From NCBI GenBank assembly GCA_001298545.1, contig LJCX01000005.1, forward strand, positions 124,001 to 188,000: a DNA stretch of 64,000 bases. Reading direction: 5' to 3'. The notes under the pieces were generated by a model that did no database searches, was not told the origin of the DNA, and worked only from the letters and a program-made list of their open reading frames with translations. A program made the position numbers and the translations under genes. Below, piece after piece: positions 1 through 8,501 of the stretch; positions within the stretch are counted from its first letter, which is position 1; each line of letters opens with the position of its first letter. Origin of the DNA: Actinobacteria bacterium OV320. GTDB lineage: Bacteria > Actinomycetota > Actinomycetes > Streptomycetales > Streptomycetaceae.

Positions 1-1677
1 CCCGAGCAGGCGCGGGCCCGGGGCGGCGAGATCGGCCCACCCAGCGATGTGTTCTCGCTGGGGTGCGTGCTCGCGTTCGCCGCGACCGGGGTGCGGCCGT
101 TCGGCGGCGGCGGGGCGGCCGGCATGCTGCTGCGCACCGTCTACGAGGAACCGGATCCGACAGCGGTCCCGGACAGCCTGGCGCCCCTCCTGCGAGCCTG
201 TCTCGCCAAGGATCCGAGCGCCCGTCCCACCCTCGCCGAACTACGCCGGACACTCGACGAAGAGGTGCCGGAAAGCGACTCCGCCGCGCGTTCGCAGTGG
301 CTGTCCGCGCCGGTCACCCGGCTGATCAACGACCGGGCCGCCGCCGTGCTCACCCTCGGCACGATCGAGCCGACCCAGGTGTCCGCGCCGGCGAGCGCCG
401 TGTCGCCCGAGGCCGCGACACTGACGGCCGTCACCGCCGTCCCGCCTCCCGCCCGCGCCGTCGGCCGCCGCGGCTTCCTGCGCCTCGGCTCGACGGCCGG
501 GGTCCTGGCCGCGGGCGGTGGCGGTGCCTGGTGGTGGAGCACCCGACCGGATCCGGGGACGACACCTGCGTCCGGAGCGAACCCGCGTCCCGTACTGGTC
601 GTGGCGTTCCACGGCGATCTGACCGGGCCCCGCAAGGAGGCCGGGAACGCCCAGCTGAGCGGCGCTCGTCTGGCCGTCGAGCAGCTCAACGCCAAGAGCG
701 CGCACCCCTTCCGGCTGAAACTGCGCACGTACGACGACGGCGGTGACCCGAAACGGGCCGACGTGCTGGCCGCCCGCCTGGCGAAGGACGCCGACGTGCT
801 CGCCGTGCTGGGACCCACCACCGATGCCTGCTTCCTCTCGACCGAGGTCACCTACACCAAGGCGACGATGCCCGTCGTGTCCGTGTCGGTGGGCGCCGAC
901 ACCCGCAGCAGGACGATCGGAGAGAACGAGTACCACCACTCCCATGCGGCACTGCGCGTCGCGGACCCACTCCTCGCCGCCCCTTGCAGCCGCTACCTCG
1001 GCAACCACGTCGACACCCGCAGGGCATTGCTCCTGGACGACCGGGCCCAGGGCGACTTCGCCTGGTCCCTGTGCGACCAGACCCAGCGCGCACTGCGGCA
1101 GTCAGGCCGCGACGTCACGGTGACCCGTGTCCCCGCCGGGAAGATCGACTACGCGTCGCTGGCCGCCCAGGTGATGTCCGCCCGCGCGGACGCGGTCCTC
1201 TTCAGCGGCGACGCGACCCGGGCAGCCGGCCTCGCCTCGGCCCTGCGGACCGCCCGGTTCACCGGCACCCGGATGGCGACGGAACGCGCCTTCGCTCCAC
1301 GGTTCCTCACCTCGGCCGGCGCGGCCGCGACCGACTGGGTCTTCGCCACCTCCTTCACCGACCCCACGGTCCGCCCCTCGGCCCGCGCCTTCACCAAGGC
1401 CTACCGCACCCGGTACGGCACCGCCCCCGGCTGGTACGCGGCGGAGGCCTACGACGCCGTCATGTTCCTGGCCGAGGCCTGCACCAAGGACGGCTCGCCG
1501 GTGACGGAACGGGGCGCGATCGCCCGCCGGATGCCCGAGATCACGTACTCCGGCATCAGCAGGACGGTGAAGTACGAGCAGGGGTACGGCTACAACCACG
1601 ACGCGATGTTCGTGTTCCGGGCGACAGACGGGGCGTTCCGGTATCTGGGGCAGTATCAGGAGAAGGCGGTTTCCTGA
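1..1677 (+). CDS. Ser/Thr kinase C-terminal lobe fused to periplasmic-type ligand-binding domain (5' partial)
   Basis: The reading frame is open from the first base, so the gene starts upstream; 558 residues are visible. It begins in the kinase activation segment (PEQ, then SDVFSLGCVLAFAATG, subdomains VIII-IX) and completes the C-lobe by about residue 95. A Pro/Ala linker follows, then RRGFLRLGSTAGVLAAGGGG around residue 155. This is one hydrophobic segment preceded by a twin-arginine-like RRxFLRL motif. The rest (about 195-555) resembles branched-chain amino-acid-type substrate-binding or receptor domains (Peripla_BP_6 family). From the family, an outside sensor would be joined to an inside kinase by one membrane pass; the ligand is unknown. 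The catalytic HRD and DFG motifs lie outside the window. The fusion and both domain types are clear; the signalling role is inferred. Confidence 0.88.
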   Translation, partial: PEQARARGGEIGPPSDVFSLGCVLAFAATGVRPFGGGGAAGMLLRTVYEEPDPTAVPDSLAPLLRACLAKDPSARPTLAELRRTLDEEVPESDSAARSQWLSAPVTRLINDRAAAVLTLGTIEPTQVSAPASAVSPEAATLTAVTAVPPPARAVGRRGFLRLGSTAGVLAAGGGGAWWWSTRPDPGTTPASGANPRPVLVVAFHGDLTGPRKEAGNAQLSGARLAVEQLNAKSAHPFRLKLRTYDDGGDPKRADVLAARLAKDADVLAVLGPTTDACFLSTEVTYTKATMPVVSVSVGADTRSRTIGENEYHHSHAALRVADPLLAAPCSRYLGNHVDTRRALLLDDRAQGDFAWSLCDQTQRALRQSGRDVTVTRVPAGKIDYASLAAQVMSARADAVLFSGDATRAAGLASALRTARFTGTRMATERAFAPRFLTSAGAAATDWVFATSFTDPTVRPSARAFTKAYRTRYGTAPGWYAAEAYDAVMFLAEACTKDGSPVTERGAIARRMPEITYSGISRTVKYEQGYGYNHDAMFVFRATDGAFRYLGQYQEKAVS

Positions 1678-1979
1678 GGGGGCTTCGGGGCGCCGTGGCT
1701 GGAGATCATGAACGTTCCATTGCTCCATAAAGAAGAAATTTGAGCAGATGGTATCCAATTGCTTTGATCCGCCAGTGGATGCGGATTGTTGCGCATATTG
1801 TCCGTGCTCTGATGTGGAACAAAACAGGGCAGTTCGCGAGGCATCGCGGTCAGGTTCTCCGGTGCCGGCTGTGCAGTCATTCCCGTTCACCGCTACCCGA
1901 GCCATGCACTGATCGCGGAGTTCGCAGGCATGCGCAGCACCGGCAAGACCACGCCCTGTCTCCCGGATTGGATCACAGA
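1678..1979. other. Intergenic region, no gene seen
   Basis: About 300 bases between the kinase fusion and the DUF4214 gene, visibly richer in A/T than the surroundings (for example around 1725-1815). A reading frame runs in from 1740 toward the next gene, but it is rejected as coding because the downstream ATG at 1980 starts a proper signal peptide. No clear terminator or promoter was recognised. Confidence 0.5.
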
Positions 1980-2870
1980 ATGACCCAGCTGGTGAAGAGG
2001 CGCATTGCCGGGGCAGCCGCCCTGGTGATCGCTTGCATTCTTGCCGTCACTTTGGGCATCACGCCGGCCTCGGCCTTCGACGGCCGAGTGCCCGACAGTC
2101 GCTCTGCCACGGCCCAGGGAGAGATCACTGCCCAGTACTGGCATGGGCTCAATCGCGACCCGGACACCGGCGGGCTCAACAACTACATGAGCTTCGCCAA
2201 GCAAAACTGCCGGTGGGGCGTCCTGGATGCCTCGTTCAAGATCCTCAACTCAGCCGAGGCACACAACACTTGGCGCAACAACCCCAGGGCCCTCGCCGGC
2301 ATGCTCTACGCCGCCCTGCTGAACCGAGCAGCCGATCCCGGCGGCCTGACGGCCTACACCAACGCCATCCGCGATCGCGGCCTGCCGTGGGCCACTGCCC
2401 AGATGATGGGCTCGCCCGAATACCGCAACCGCCTGGGCCGCTTCTGCACCAACTCCGGCGAGTCAGCAACCGAGTACGACTGGCAGACGGCGCAGAGCAT
2501 CGCGAGGAACACGTTCTTCAAACACGCCGAGAACCTGGCCATTGCCTGTGGCGTGAGCACCACCGTCAAATCCGCCATCGGGGCACTGAAGAGCACGCCC
2601 TATCCGCCGGCCGTCGCGGTCGGCAAAATCGCTTCCGTCACCAACATGATCATCACGGGATGGGGATTGGACGGTACGTGCGGCGCGGCTGTCGCTTTTC
2701 TGAGGGCCGGCCTTGCCGTCAACTCGACCATCAACGGTGACAGGCACAGCCCCGTGTTCATCCAGTGGTCCGTCGGCCGCCCTGGCTTGAACGGTCAGCG
2801 CAAATTCACCATTCGGGTCGGCTCCAACCCCACCAGCTGGACCGGATACTCCGGATCTGCCTGGGGGTGA
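1980..2870 (+). CDS. Secreted DUF4214-type protein
   Basis: 296 residues. The ATG at 1980 is chosen because it begins a textbook signal peptide: KRR, then a hydrophobic run, cleavage near TPASA/F at about residue 35. An in-frame upstream extension to 1740 would bury this peptide. Residues about 50-150 contain two helical repeats, YWHGLNRDPDTGGLNNY and LLNRAADPGGLTAY, the tyrosine/leucine-R-DPGG pattern of DUF4214, a domain found in exported and surface proteins of unclear function. The C-terminal 140 residues have few features and a few cysteines. Codon bias is weaker than in its neighbours, which suggests a less conserved accessory gene. It is followed by the convergent rnpB gene. Function unknown. 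Confidence 0.75.
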   Translation: MTQLVKRRIAGAAALVIACILAVTLGITPASAFDGRVPDSRSATAQGEITAQYWHGLNRDPDTGGLNNYMSFAKQNCRWGVLDASFKILNSAEAHNTWRNNPRALAGMLYAALLNRAADPGGLTAYTNAIRDRGLPWATAQMMGSPEYRNRLGRFCTNSGESATEYDWQTAQSIARNTFFKHAENLAIACGVSTTVKSAIGALKSTPYPPAVAVGKIASVTNMIITGWGLDGTCGAAVAFLRAGLAVNSTINGDRHSPVFIQWSVGRPGLNGQRKFTIRVGSNPTSWTGYSGSAWG

Positions 2871-2993
2871 CAACGACGCGGTTGTCCTCTGCCGCTCGAC
2901 GCGAGTGACTGCGGGGGCCGCCGCGCTCCCTGTTCAGCCGCCCAGAGGGTACGACCCCAAGGTGAGCTGGACGGGAACACTCGAAGAGCGGCA

Positions 2994-3393
2994 GACGAGT
3001 CGGGCTGTACGCCGGGTTCTGTCGCCCGGCTGCCTCGCGGCGGCCGGGGAGACGGCCATCCATCTAGGGCCGGCGTTGCCGTCGGCCTCGTGCGGTCTAC
3101 CCGTGGACTCGGGCGGGCAGCCCTCGGACGTCCACGCAGAAACACCGGGGTGTTTCCTTTTGACCTTGCTCCAGGTGGGGTTTACCTAGCTGCCCAGGTC
3201 ACCCTGGGCACTGGTGGTCTCTTACACCACCGTTTCACCCTTACCGAGGACCGAGGTCCCCGGCGGTCTGTTTTCTGTGGCACTGTCCCGCGGGTCACCC
3301 CGGGTGGCCGTTAGCCACCACCTTGCCCTGTGGAGCCCGGACGTTCCTCGGGAAGTCCCGTGAGGGACTCCACGCGGCCGTCCGCCCGGCTCG
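2994..3393 (-). ncRNA. rnpB: RNase P RNA component (class A)
   Basis: On the minus strand the conserved 5' domain is present: GTCCGGGCTCCACAGGGC near 3340, then the GGTGGCTAACGGCCACC stem. ACAGAAAACAGACCGCC follows near 3270, and the 3' end reads GAACCCGGCGTACAGCCCG near 3000-3020. Together these are diagnostic of the bacterial type A RNase P ribozyme, which matures tRNA 5' ends. Ends are estimated from pairing of the 5' CGAGCCGGGC with the 3' GCCCGACTCG (P1), giving about 400 nt. The stop codon of the EamA gene upstream on the same strand falls inside this RNA gene. Confidence 0.95.
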
Positions 3394-4288
3394 TCTGCCG
3401 TGTCGACCATGCTACCGGGCGCGCGTCGCTCTTCGGGCCCGAGGCCGTCGCGAGCACCGAGCCCGCGAGGATCAGCGTGAAGGCGGCCAGGATCCCGGCG
3501 GTGAGGGGCTCGTCCAGGAACAGCGCGCCCGCCGCCACCGCGACCGCCGGGTTGACGTAGGTGATGACCGTCGAGCGGGTCGGGCCGATCTCCTTGATCA
3601 GCTCGAGGAACGCCACGAACGCGACGGCCGTGCAGACGACCCCCAAGGCCGCCAGCGCCCCCAGGACGGAGCCGTCGGGCATCTCCGACGGCCAGGTCGC
3701 GGCGGCCGCCGGTGCGTAGACGAGCGCCGCCAGGGTCAGGCAGGGGACGATGAGGTGGAGGGTGGGGACGTCCTTGAGGCGGCGGGCCGCGATCAGCGGG
3801 GCGGTCGCATAGCCGACGACCGTCAGCAGCACCTCGCCCAGGGACTTCGCATCGCCTCCCGTCAGGTGCGGGACCGTCAGGACCGCCACCCCGGCGAGGC
3901 CCACGGCCAGGCCCGCCACCCGCCGTACGCCCAGCACCTCCGCGTCCCCGAGGAAGCGGGCCGCCAGGACGCCCACGATCGGCACGCCCGCGATCAGCAG
4001 GCCCGCCGTTGAGCTCGACAGGTGGCGTTCCGCGTCGGTGAGGGTGAACCAGGGGCCGATGATCTCGATGACCGCGAAGGCCAGCATGGGCTTCCAGTGC
4101 GTCCGGACCGTCCGGACCAGGCCCCGTTGCCGTAGCGCGAAGGGGAGCAGGAGGGCCGCGCCCAGCGCACATCGGGTGAACACGACCATGGAAGGGGAGA
4201 GGTCCTCCACCGCCACTTTGATCATCAGGTAGGGGATGCCCCACACCACTCCCATCAGGGAGAACAGGAACCAGCCGCGTGCAGTCAT
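3311..4288 (-). CDS. EamA/DMT family transporter
   Basis: 325 residues from an ATG at 4288. About ten hydrophobic helices are arranged as two EamA repeats (first from GWFLFSLMGVVWGIPY, second from about residue 150), typical of drug/metabolite exporters of the RhaT/YdcZ type. The substrate is unknown. The gene lies 25 bp downstream of the AraC-type regulator on the same strand, so the pair is probably one transcript. The C-terminal tail after ATASGPKSDARPV is hydrophilic, and its last roughly 27 codons (3311-3393) overlap the 5' end of rnpB. That overlap implies either that the tail is dispensable or that read-through enters rnpB. Confidence 0.88.
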   Translation of the reverse strand: MTARGWFLFSLMGVVWGIPYLMIKVAVEDLSPSMVVFTRCALGAALLLPFALRQRGLVRTVRTHWKPMLAFAVIEIIGPWFTLTDAERHLSSSTAGLLIAGVPIVGVLAARFLGDAEVLGVRRVAGLAVGLAGVAVLTVPHLTGGDAKSLGEVLLTVVGYATAPLIAARRLKDVPTLHLIVPCLTLAALVYAPAAAATWPSEMPDGSVLGALAALGVVCTAVAFVAFLELIKEIGPTRSTVITYVNPAVAVAAGALFLDEPLTAGILAAFTLILAGSVLATASGPKSDARPVAWSTRQTSRADGRVESLTGLPEERPGSTGQGGG

Positions 4289-4313
4289 ACGGGGAGTGTC
4301 GGCCGGGCCCCGG

Positions 4314-5135
4314 TCAGGTGTCTTGAACGCTGTTGCGGTACGCGGCCGGGGTCACGCCCAGCACGCGGCGGAACCAGCGGGTGAGGTGGGCCTGGTCCGC
4401 GAAGCCGACGAGGCCGGCGACCTCCGCGGGACGCAGCCCGGACTCCAGCAGGCCGCGGGCCCGGGCCACCCGGTACTGGGCCAGCCAGGCGTACGGCGGC
4501 ATCCCGGTCGTCGTACGGAAGGCGCGCAGCAGCTGATAGCGGGACAGGCCGAGGTCCGCCGCGAGGTCGGCCAGCGAGGGCGGGGCGAGGAGTTCGTCGG
4601 CGAGACGGGTGCGGACGGCCTGGGTGAGGTGTTCGGCGCCGGGGATCGTGTCGCACACCGGCCGGGCCGTGGAGTGGCGTCGGGCGAGGGCCGTCAGCAG
4701 CCAGGGGAAGCGGGACTCGGCCTCCAGGGGGTCGGGGCAGGCGGCCAGTTCCGTGTGCGTCCGGCGCAGGGCGGCGGCCAGTTCCGGGTCGTCGAGGAGG
4801 GGCTCGCGGAAGTGCGGCACTCCGCCGAGGGTGCCTTCGGTGAGGAGGGCGGGGCCGGCGTACAGGGCGCGGTAGGCGTAGCCGTCGGTGTCGTTGCCCG
4901 GGCCGCCGGTGTGTGTCTCGCCGGGGGCCAGGACGACGATGGAGCCGGGACCGGTACGGATGTGGCCGCCGCGGTAGTCGATGATCTCCGAGCCGCCCAC
5001 GCAGACGCCGACGGTGAACTCCTCGTGGGCGTGCGGGGCGTAGACGTGCCGGTCGAAGCGTGCGGTGAGGAGGTCCAGGGGCGGGCCGCAGCGCCCCAGC
5101 CGGGCTCTCGTCCACAGCGCCTGTTCACGACTCAC
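4314..5135 (-). CDS. AraC family transcriptional regulator
   Basis: 273 residues from a GTG at 5135, preceded by GGGGGTGG. The frame is open much further upstream, but that extension has no family resemblance. The N-terminal half is a cupin-like sensing domain (HVYAPHAHEEFTVGV, GETHTGG). The C-terminal third carries the two helix-turn-helix motifs of AraC/XylS regulators (SLADLAADLGLSRYQLLRAF and PAEVAGLVGFADQAHLTRWF). These are followed by the typical LGVTPAAYR ending. It sits just upstream of the EamA exporter, which it probably controls in response to a small ligand; such AraC-exporter pairs are common. No operator could be defined. Confidence 0.9.
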   Translation of the reverse strand: MSREQALWTRARLGRCGPPLDLLTARFDRHVYAPHAHEEFTVGVCVGGSEIIDYRGGHIRTGPGSIVVLAPGETHTGGPGNDTDGYAYRALYAGPALLTEGTLGGVPHFREPLLDDPELAAALRRTHTELAACPDPLEAESRFPWLLTALARRHSTARPVCDTIPGAEHLTQAVRTRLADELLAPPSLADLAADLGLSRYQLLRAFRTTTGMPPYAWLAQYRVARARGLLESGLRPAEVAGLVGFADQAHLTRWFRRVLGVTPAAYRNSVQDT

Positions 5136-5384
5136 TCGCCACCCCCATGTGACCCCGCCATGTAAACCCGTCACGTGATCCCGCCATGGGACACCTGTCC
5201 GTGCCTCTGCGGGTGCAACACCTTCGGACTCCGGTTCATGCCGCCGGGCGGGTGCCGGGGCAGGGGTCGGGCGGGTGCCGGGTGAGCGGACGGGCGAGCG
5301 GAGGGGCAGGTGCGGACCTCGGCCGGGGCGTCCCGTGGCACGTCGTACGCTGTCGCAGCAGAGCTCTATTGAAGGAGATTTCCC

Positions 5385-6176
5385 GTGCTTGTCCTGCTGC
5401 CGCCCTCCGAAGGCAAGGCGTCCTTTGGGCGTGGCGCCCCGCTCAAGCCGGAGTCGCTCTCCCTGCCGGGGCTCGGCGCCGCCCGCGCGGCCGTCCTCGA
5501 CGAGCTGGTCGAGCTGTGCGCGGCCGACGAGGACAAGGCGCGCGAGGTGCTCGGGCTGAGCGAGGGGCTGCGCGGCGAGGTCGCGAAGAACACGGAGCTG
5601 CGCACGGCGGGGGCCCGGCCCGCCGGGGAGATCTACACGGGTGTCCTGTACGACGCCCTCGACCTGGCCTCGCTCGACGCGGCCGCCAAGCGGCGGGCCG
5701 CCAGGTCGCTGCTCGTCTTCTCGGGGCTGTGGGGTGCCGTCCGGGTGACCGACCGGATCCCGTCCTACCGCTGCTCGATGGGCGTGAAGCTGCCCGGGCT
5801 GGGGTCGCTGGGCGCGTACTGGCGTGCGCCGATGGCGTCCGTGCTGCCCGAGGCGGCCGGGCGCGGGCTGGTGCTGGACCTGCGGTCGGCGGCGTACGCG
5901 GCGCCCTGGAAGCCGAAGGGTGAGGTCGCGGGGCGGACGGCGAGCGTGCGGGTGCTGCACGCGCCGACCCGGAAGGTCGTCAGCCACTTCAACAAGGCGA
6001 CCAAGGGGCGGATCGTACGGAGTCTGCTGACGGCGGGGATCGACCCCGCGGGTCCCGCCGAGCTGGTGGAGGCGCTGCGGGAGCTCGGATACGTGGTGGA
6101 GGAGAAGGCGCCTGCGAAGGCGAAGGCCGGGACGACCGCCTGGACCCTGGATGTGCTGGTGGACGAGGTGCACTGA
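5385..6176 (+). CDS. yaaA: YaaA family peroxide stress protein
   Basis: 263 residues from a GTG at 5385 with a strong GAAGGAG ribosome site 7 bases upstream. The family opening LVLLPPSEGKA and the core blocks NTELR, EIYTGVLYDAL, SGLWGAV and VTDRIPSYRCSMG are present. YaaA (UPF0246/DUF328) proteins bind DNA and reduce intracellular free iron during peroxide stress in Escherichia coli; that role is carried over by family membership only. Length matches the family. The gene stands alone and is followed by a short degenerate repeat. Confidence 0.9.
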   Translation: MLVLLPPSEGKASFGRGAPLKPESLSLPGLGAARAAVLDELVELCAADEDKAREVLGLSEGLRGEVAKNTELRTAGARPAGEIYTGVLYDALDLASLDAAAKRRAARSLLVFSGLWGAVRVTDRIPSYRCSMGVKLPGLGSLGAYWRAPMASVLPEAAGRGLVLDLRSAAYAAPWKPKGEVAGRTASVRVLHAPTRKVVSHFNKATKGRIVRSLLTAGIDPAGPAELVEALRELGYVVEEKAPAKAKAGTTAWTLDVLVDEVH

Positions 6177-6290
6177 CGCACCGCCCTGGCGCACCAGCCT
6201 GGCGCACCACTCCGCCGCATCGCCCTGACGCACCACTCCGCCGCACCACCCTGACGCATCGCCCTGACGCACCATCGCCCCGACGCCGTT
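6177..6290. repeat. Degenerate tandem repeat downstream of yaaA
   Basis: The unit (tga/tgg)CGCACCA(ctccgcc) recurs with variation about seven times in some 110 bases, for example CTGACGCACCACTCCGCCGC. It lies between the yaaA stop and the aldolase gene. No coding sense or clear terminator stem was recognised in it. Confidence 0.6.
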
Positions 6291-6345
6291 GCAACATACG
6301 CAATGCCCTTTGCGCGGGCTGCACACCGGGGGCAGGATGAGGCGC

Positions 6346-7014
6346 ATGACCTCACCCCTGCCCTCCACTTCGGCTGCCTCGGTATCGGTACTGGATCTGG
6401 CCCCGGTCGTACCCGTGGTGGTCGTCGAGGACGCCGCCGACGCCGTACCGCTGGCGCGGGCGCTGGTGGCGGGCGGGCTGCCCGCGATCGAGGTGACCCT
6501 GCGGACACCGGCCGCGCTGGACGCGATCCGGGAGATCTCAGGGTCGGTCCCGGAGGCGGTCGTCGGGGCCGGGACCGTGATCACGCCGGATCAGGTGTCG
6601 GCGTGCGGGGCGGCCGGCGCGCGGTTCCTGGTGAGTCCCGGCTGGACGGACGCCCTGCTGACGGCGATGCGGGCGTCAGGGCTGCCCTTCCTGCCCGGGG
6701 TGTCGACCACGTCGGAGGTCGTGGCGCTGCTGGAACGCGGGGTGCGGGAGATGAAGTTCTTCCCGGCGCAGGCCGCGGGCGGCACGGCCTACCTCAGGTC
6801 ACTGGCCGGACCGCTTCCGCAGGCCCGGTTCTGCCCGACCGGCGGGATCGGACCGGACAACGCGCCGGAGTACCTGTCCCTGCCCAACGTCGGTTGCGTG
6901 GGCGGGAGTTGGATGGTCCCGGCGGACGCGGTCGCGGCGCGGGACTGGCCGCGCGTCGAGGCGCTCGCGCGGACCGCCTCGCTGCTCAGGACCGCAGGTG
7001 GGACGTGTCGTTGA
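6346..7014 (+). CDS. eda: Bifunctional 2-keto-4-hydroxyglutarate/KDPG aldolase family protein
   Basis: 222 residues from an ATG at 6346, with AGGATGAGG just upstream. A frame extension to 6289 is not needed. Conserved blocks are PVVVVEDAADAVPLARAL, GLPAIEVTLRTPAAL (catalytic Glu), VGAGTVITPDQ, FLVSPG, PGVSTTSE, MKFFPAQAAGG (Schiff-base Lys) and FCPTGGI. This is the class I aldolase of the Entner-Doudoroff and uronate pathways, cleaving 2-keto-3-deoxy-6-phosphogluconate to pyruvate and glyceraldehyde-3-phosphate. No edd or kinase lies beside it. Its 3' end overlaps the convergent RNase H/phosphatase gene by 29 bp. Confidence 0.9.
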   Translation: MTSPLPSTSAASVSVLDLAPVVPVVVVEDAADAVPLARALVAGGLPAIEVTLRTPAALDAIREISGSVPEAVVGAGTVITPDQVSACGAAGARFLVSPGWTDALLTAMRASGLPFLPGVSTTSEVVALLERGVREMKFFPAQAAGGTAYLRSLAGPLPQARFCPTGGIGPDNAPEYLSLPNVGCVGGSWMVPADAVAARDWPRVEALARTASLLRTAGGTCR

Positions 7015-8392
7015 ACAGCCGGACGCTGGCGTTGCCGTCCGCGTAGTAGGCCACCGCCGACAGCGAGGCCGCCGACAGCTCCATGCGGAACAGCGATTCG
7101 GGCGGGGCGCCGAGGGCGAGCCGTACGAACGTCTTGATCGGCGTCACGTGGGTGACCAGCAGCACCGTGCGGCCGGCGTACTCCGCGACCAGTCTGTCCC
7201 GGGTGGCCGCGATCCGGGTGGCCGTCGCCGCGAAACTCTCGCCGCCGCCGGTCGGCTCCGCCTCCGGGTCGGCCAGCCAGGCGTTCAGGTCCTCGGGGTG
7301 ACGTTCGCGGACCTCCCCGAAGGTCAGCCCCTCCCAGGCCCCGAAGTCGGTCTCGATCAGTCCGTCCTCGACGGTGACCTCGAGGCCGAGGCGGGCGGCC
7401 ACGGCCGCGGCCGTCTCGCGGGTGCGGGCGAGCGGGGAGGCGAGGATGTGCTGGACGGTCCCGCGCCGGGCGAGGGCGGCGGCGACCCGCTCGGCCTGCT
7501 CCCGGCCGACGTCCGAGAGGGAGGGATCGGTGCCGCCACTGCCGGAGAACCGCTTCTGCGGCGTGAGCGGCGTCTCGCCGTGCCGCAGCAGCACGAAGGT
7601 GGCGGGTGCCCCGAGGTCGGGCGCCGCCCCCCAGCCGACGGAGGGGGCGGCTGCGGGCGTGACGGCGGCGGAGTCGACGGGAGAGGCGGACGCCTGAGAC
7701 GAAGCGGTAGCAGGGGGAGGAGCCGAGGCCGGAGCAGGCGCCGGGGTGGCGACCGTGCGGGCGGCGCGGAGATCGGCGTCGGTCGTCGTCATCGCCTTCT
7801 CCTGGACCGCGTCCGCGTCCGCGGTCGGGTCGGCGGCCGGGCGGGACCGGGCCAGGGCCTCGCGAGCCTTCGCCGCGCCCGCCGTGGCGTCCCCGGGCGG
7901 GCCGGACGGCTCGGGTGCGGCCGGGGCCACGGGGCCACGGGCGTCGAGCTCGGCGCGCGACGCCCCGGCGTCCCACTGCTCGCCCCGCTTGCCCGCGTCC
8001 ATCGCCTCGTTCGCCAGACGGTCGGCGTGCTTGTTCCGCTCGCGCGGCATCCACTCGTAGGTGACCTGCTCGGGCGGGAGGATCCGGGCCGCCTCGGCGG
8101 CCAGCGGCTTCATGTCGGGGTGCTTGATCTTCCAGCGGCCCGACATCTGCTCGACGACCAGCTTGGAGTCCATGCGCACGCGCACCGTGGCCGACGGGTC
8201 GAGCTCACGGGCGGCGCGCAGACCGGCCACCAGACCCCGGTACTCGGCCACGTTGTTGGTGGCGACGCCGATGTACTCGGCGCGTTCGACCAGCGTCTCC
8301 CCCGTCGCCGCGTCGATCACCACGCTGCCGTAGCCCGCGGGCCCCGGGTTGCCCCGCGACCCGCCGTCGGCCTCGACGATGAACTCCCGCAC
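6986..8392 (-). CDS. Bifunctional RNase H / acid phosphatase (histidine phosphatase)
   Basis: 468 residues from a GTG at 8392 with AAGGGG upstream. Residues 1-145 are an RNase HI domain: VEADGGSRGNPGPAGYG with the first catalytic Asp, NNVAEYRGL with Glu, RMDSKLVVEQ with Asp, and RNKHADRLANEA. A low-complexity Ala/Pro linker (about 145-265) leads to a histidine phosphatase domain starting FVLLRHGETPLT, with DFGAWEGLTF and VTHVTPIKT. The same architecture is known from Mycobacterium tuberculosis Rv2228c, where the C-terminal part has alpha-ribazole phosphatase (CobC-like) activity. It would remove RNA from RNA:DNA hybrids and may act in cobalamin assembly. It is followed on the same strand by the convergently placed aldolase. 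Confidence 0.93.
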   Translation of the reverse strand: MREFIVEADGGSRGNPGPAGYGSVVIDAATGETLVERAEYIGVATNNVAEYRGLVAGLRAARELDPSATVRVRMDSKLVVEQMSGRWKIKHPDMKPLAAEAARILPPEQVTYEWMPRERNKHADRLANEAMDAGKRGEQWDAGASRAELDARGPVAPAAPEPSGPPGDATAGAAKAREALARSRPAADPTADADAVQEKAMTTTDADLRAARTVATPAPAPASAPPPATASSQASASPVDSAAVTPAAAPSVGWGAAPDLGAPATFVLLRHGETPLTPQKRFSGSGGTDPSLSDVGREQAERVAAALARRGTVQHILASPLARTRETAAAVAARLGLEVTVEDGLIETDFGAWEGLTFGEVRERHPEDLNAWLADPEAEPTGGGESFAATATRIAATRDRLVAEYAGRTVLLVTHVTPIKTFVRLALGAPPESLFRMELSAASLSAVAYYADGNASVRLFNDTSHLRS

Positions 8393-8419
8393 GACGTACG
8401 CCCCTTACCCGACCCCGAC

Positions 8420-8501
8420 CCGACTGCGACTACGACTGCGACTGCGACTGCGACTGCGACTAGTGACTACCGACGGCCGACGGCCGACGGCCGACTGCCG
8501 A
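8420..8501. repeat. Two adjacent microsatellite-like repeats (6-bp and 7-bp units)
   Basis: A hexamer block of CGACTG units (about 8420-8461) is followed directly by a heptamer block of CGACGGC units (about 8471-8500). They fill the gap between the zinc-ribbon gene stop and the start of the RNase H gene, so they would be in the untranslated leader of the latter. Slippage-prone. Confidence 0.8.

Noticed and set aside
2871..2993. Small gene or terminator 3' of rnpB
   Set aside because: No convincing start, ribosome site or stable stem seen in this roughly 120-base stretch.
8420..8501. CRISPR array
   Set aside because: Units are 6-7 bases without spacers; simple microsatellite-type repeats. 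No CRISPR arrays or cas genes seen in the window.
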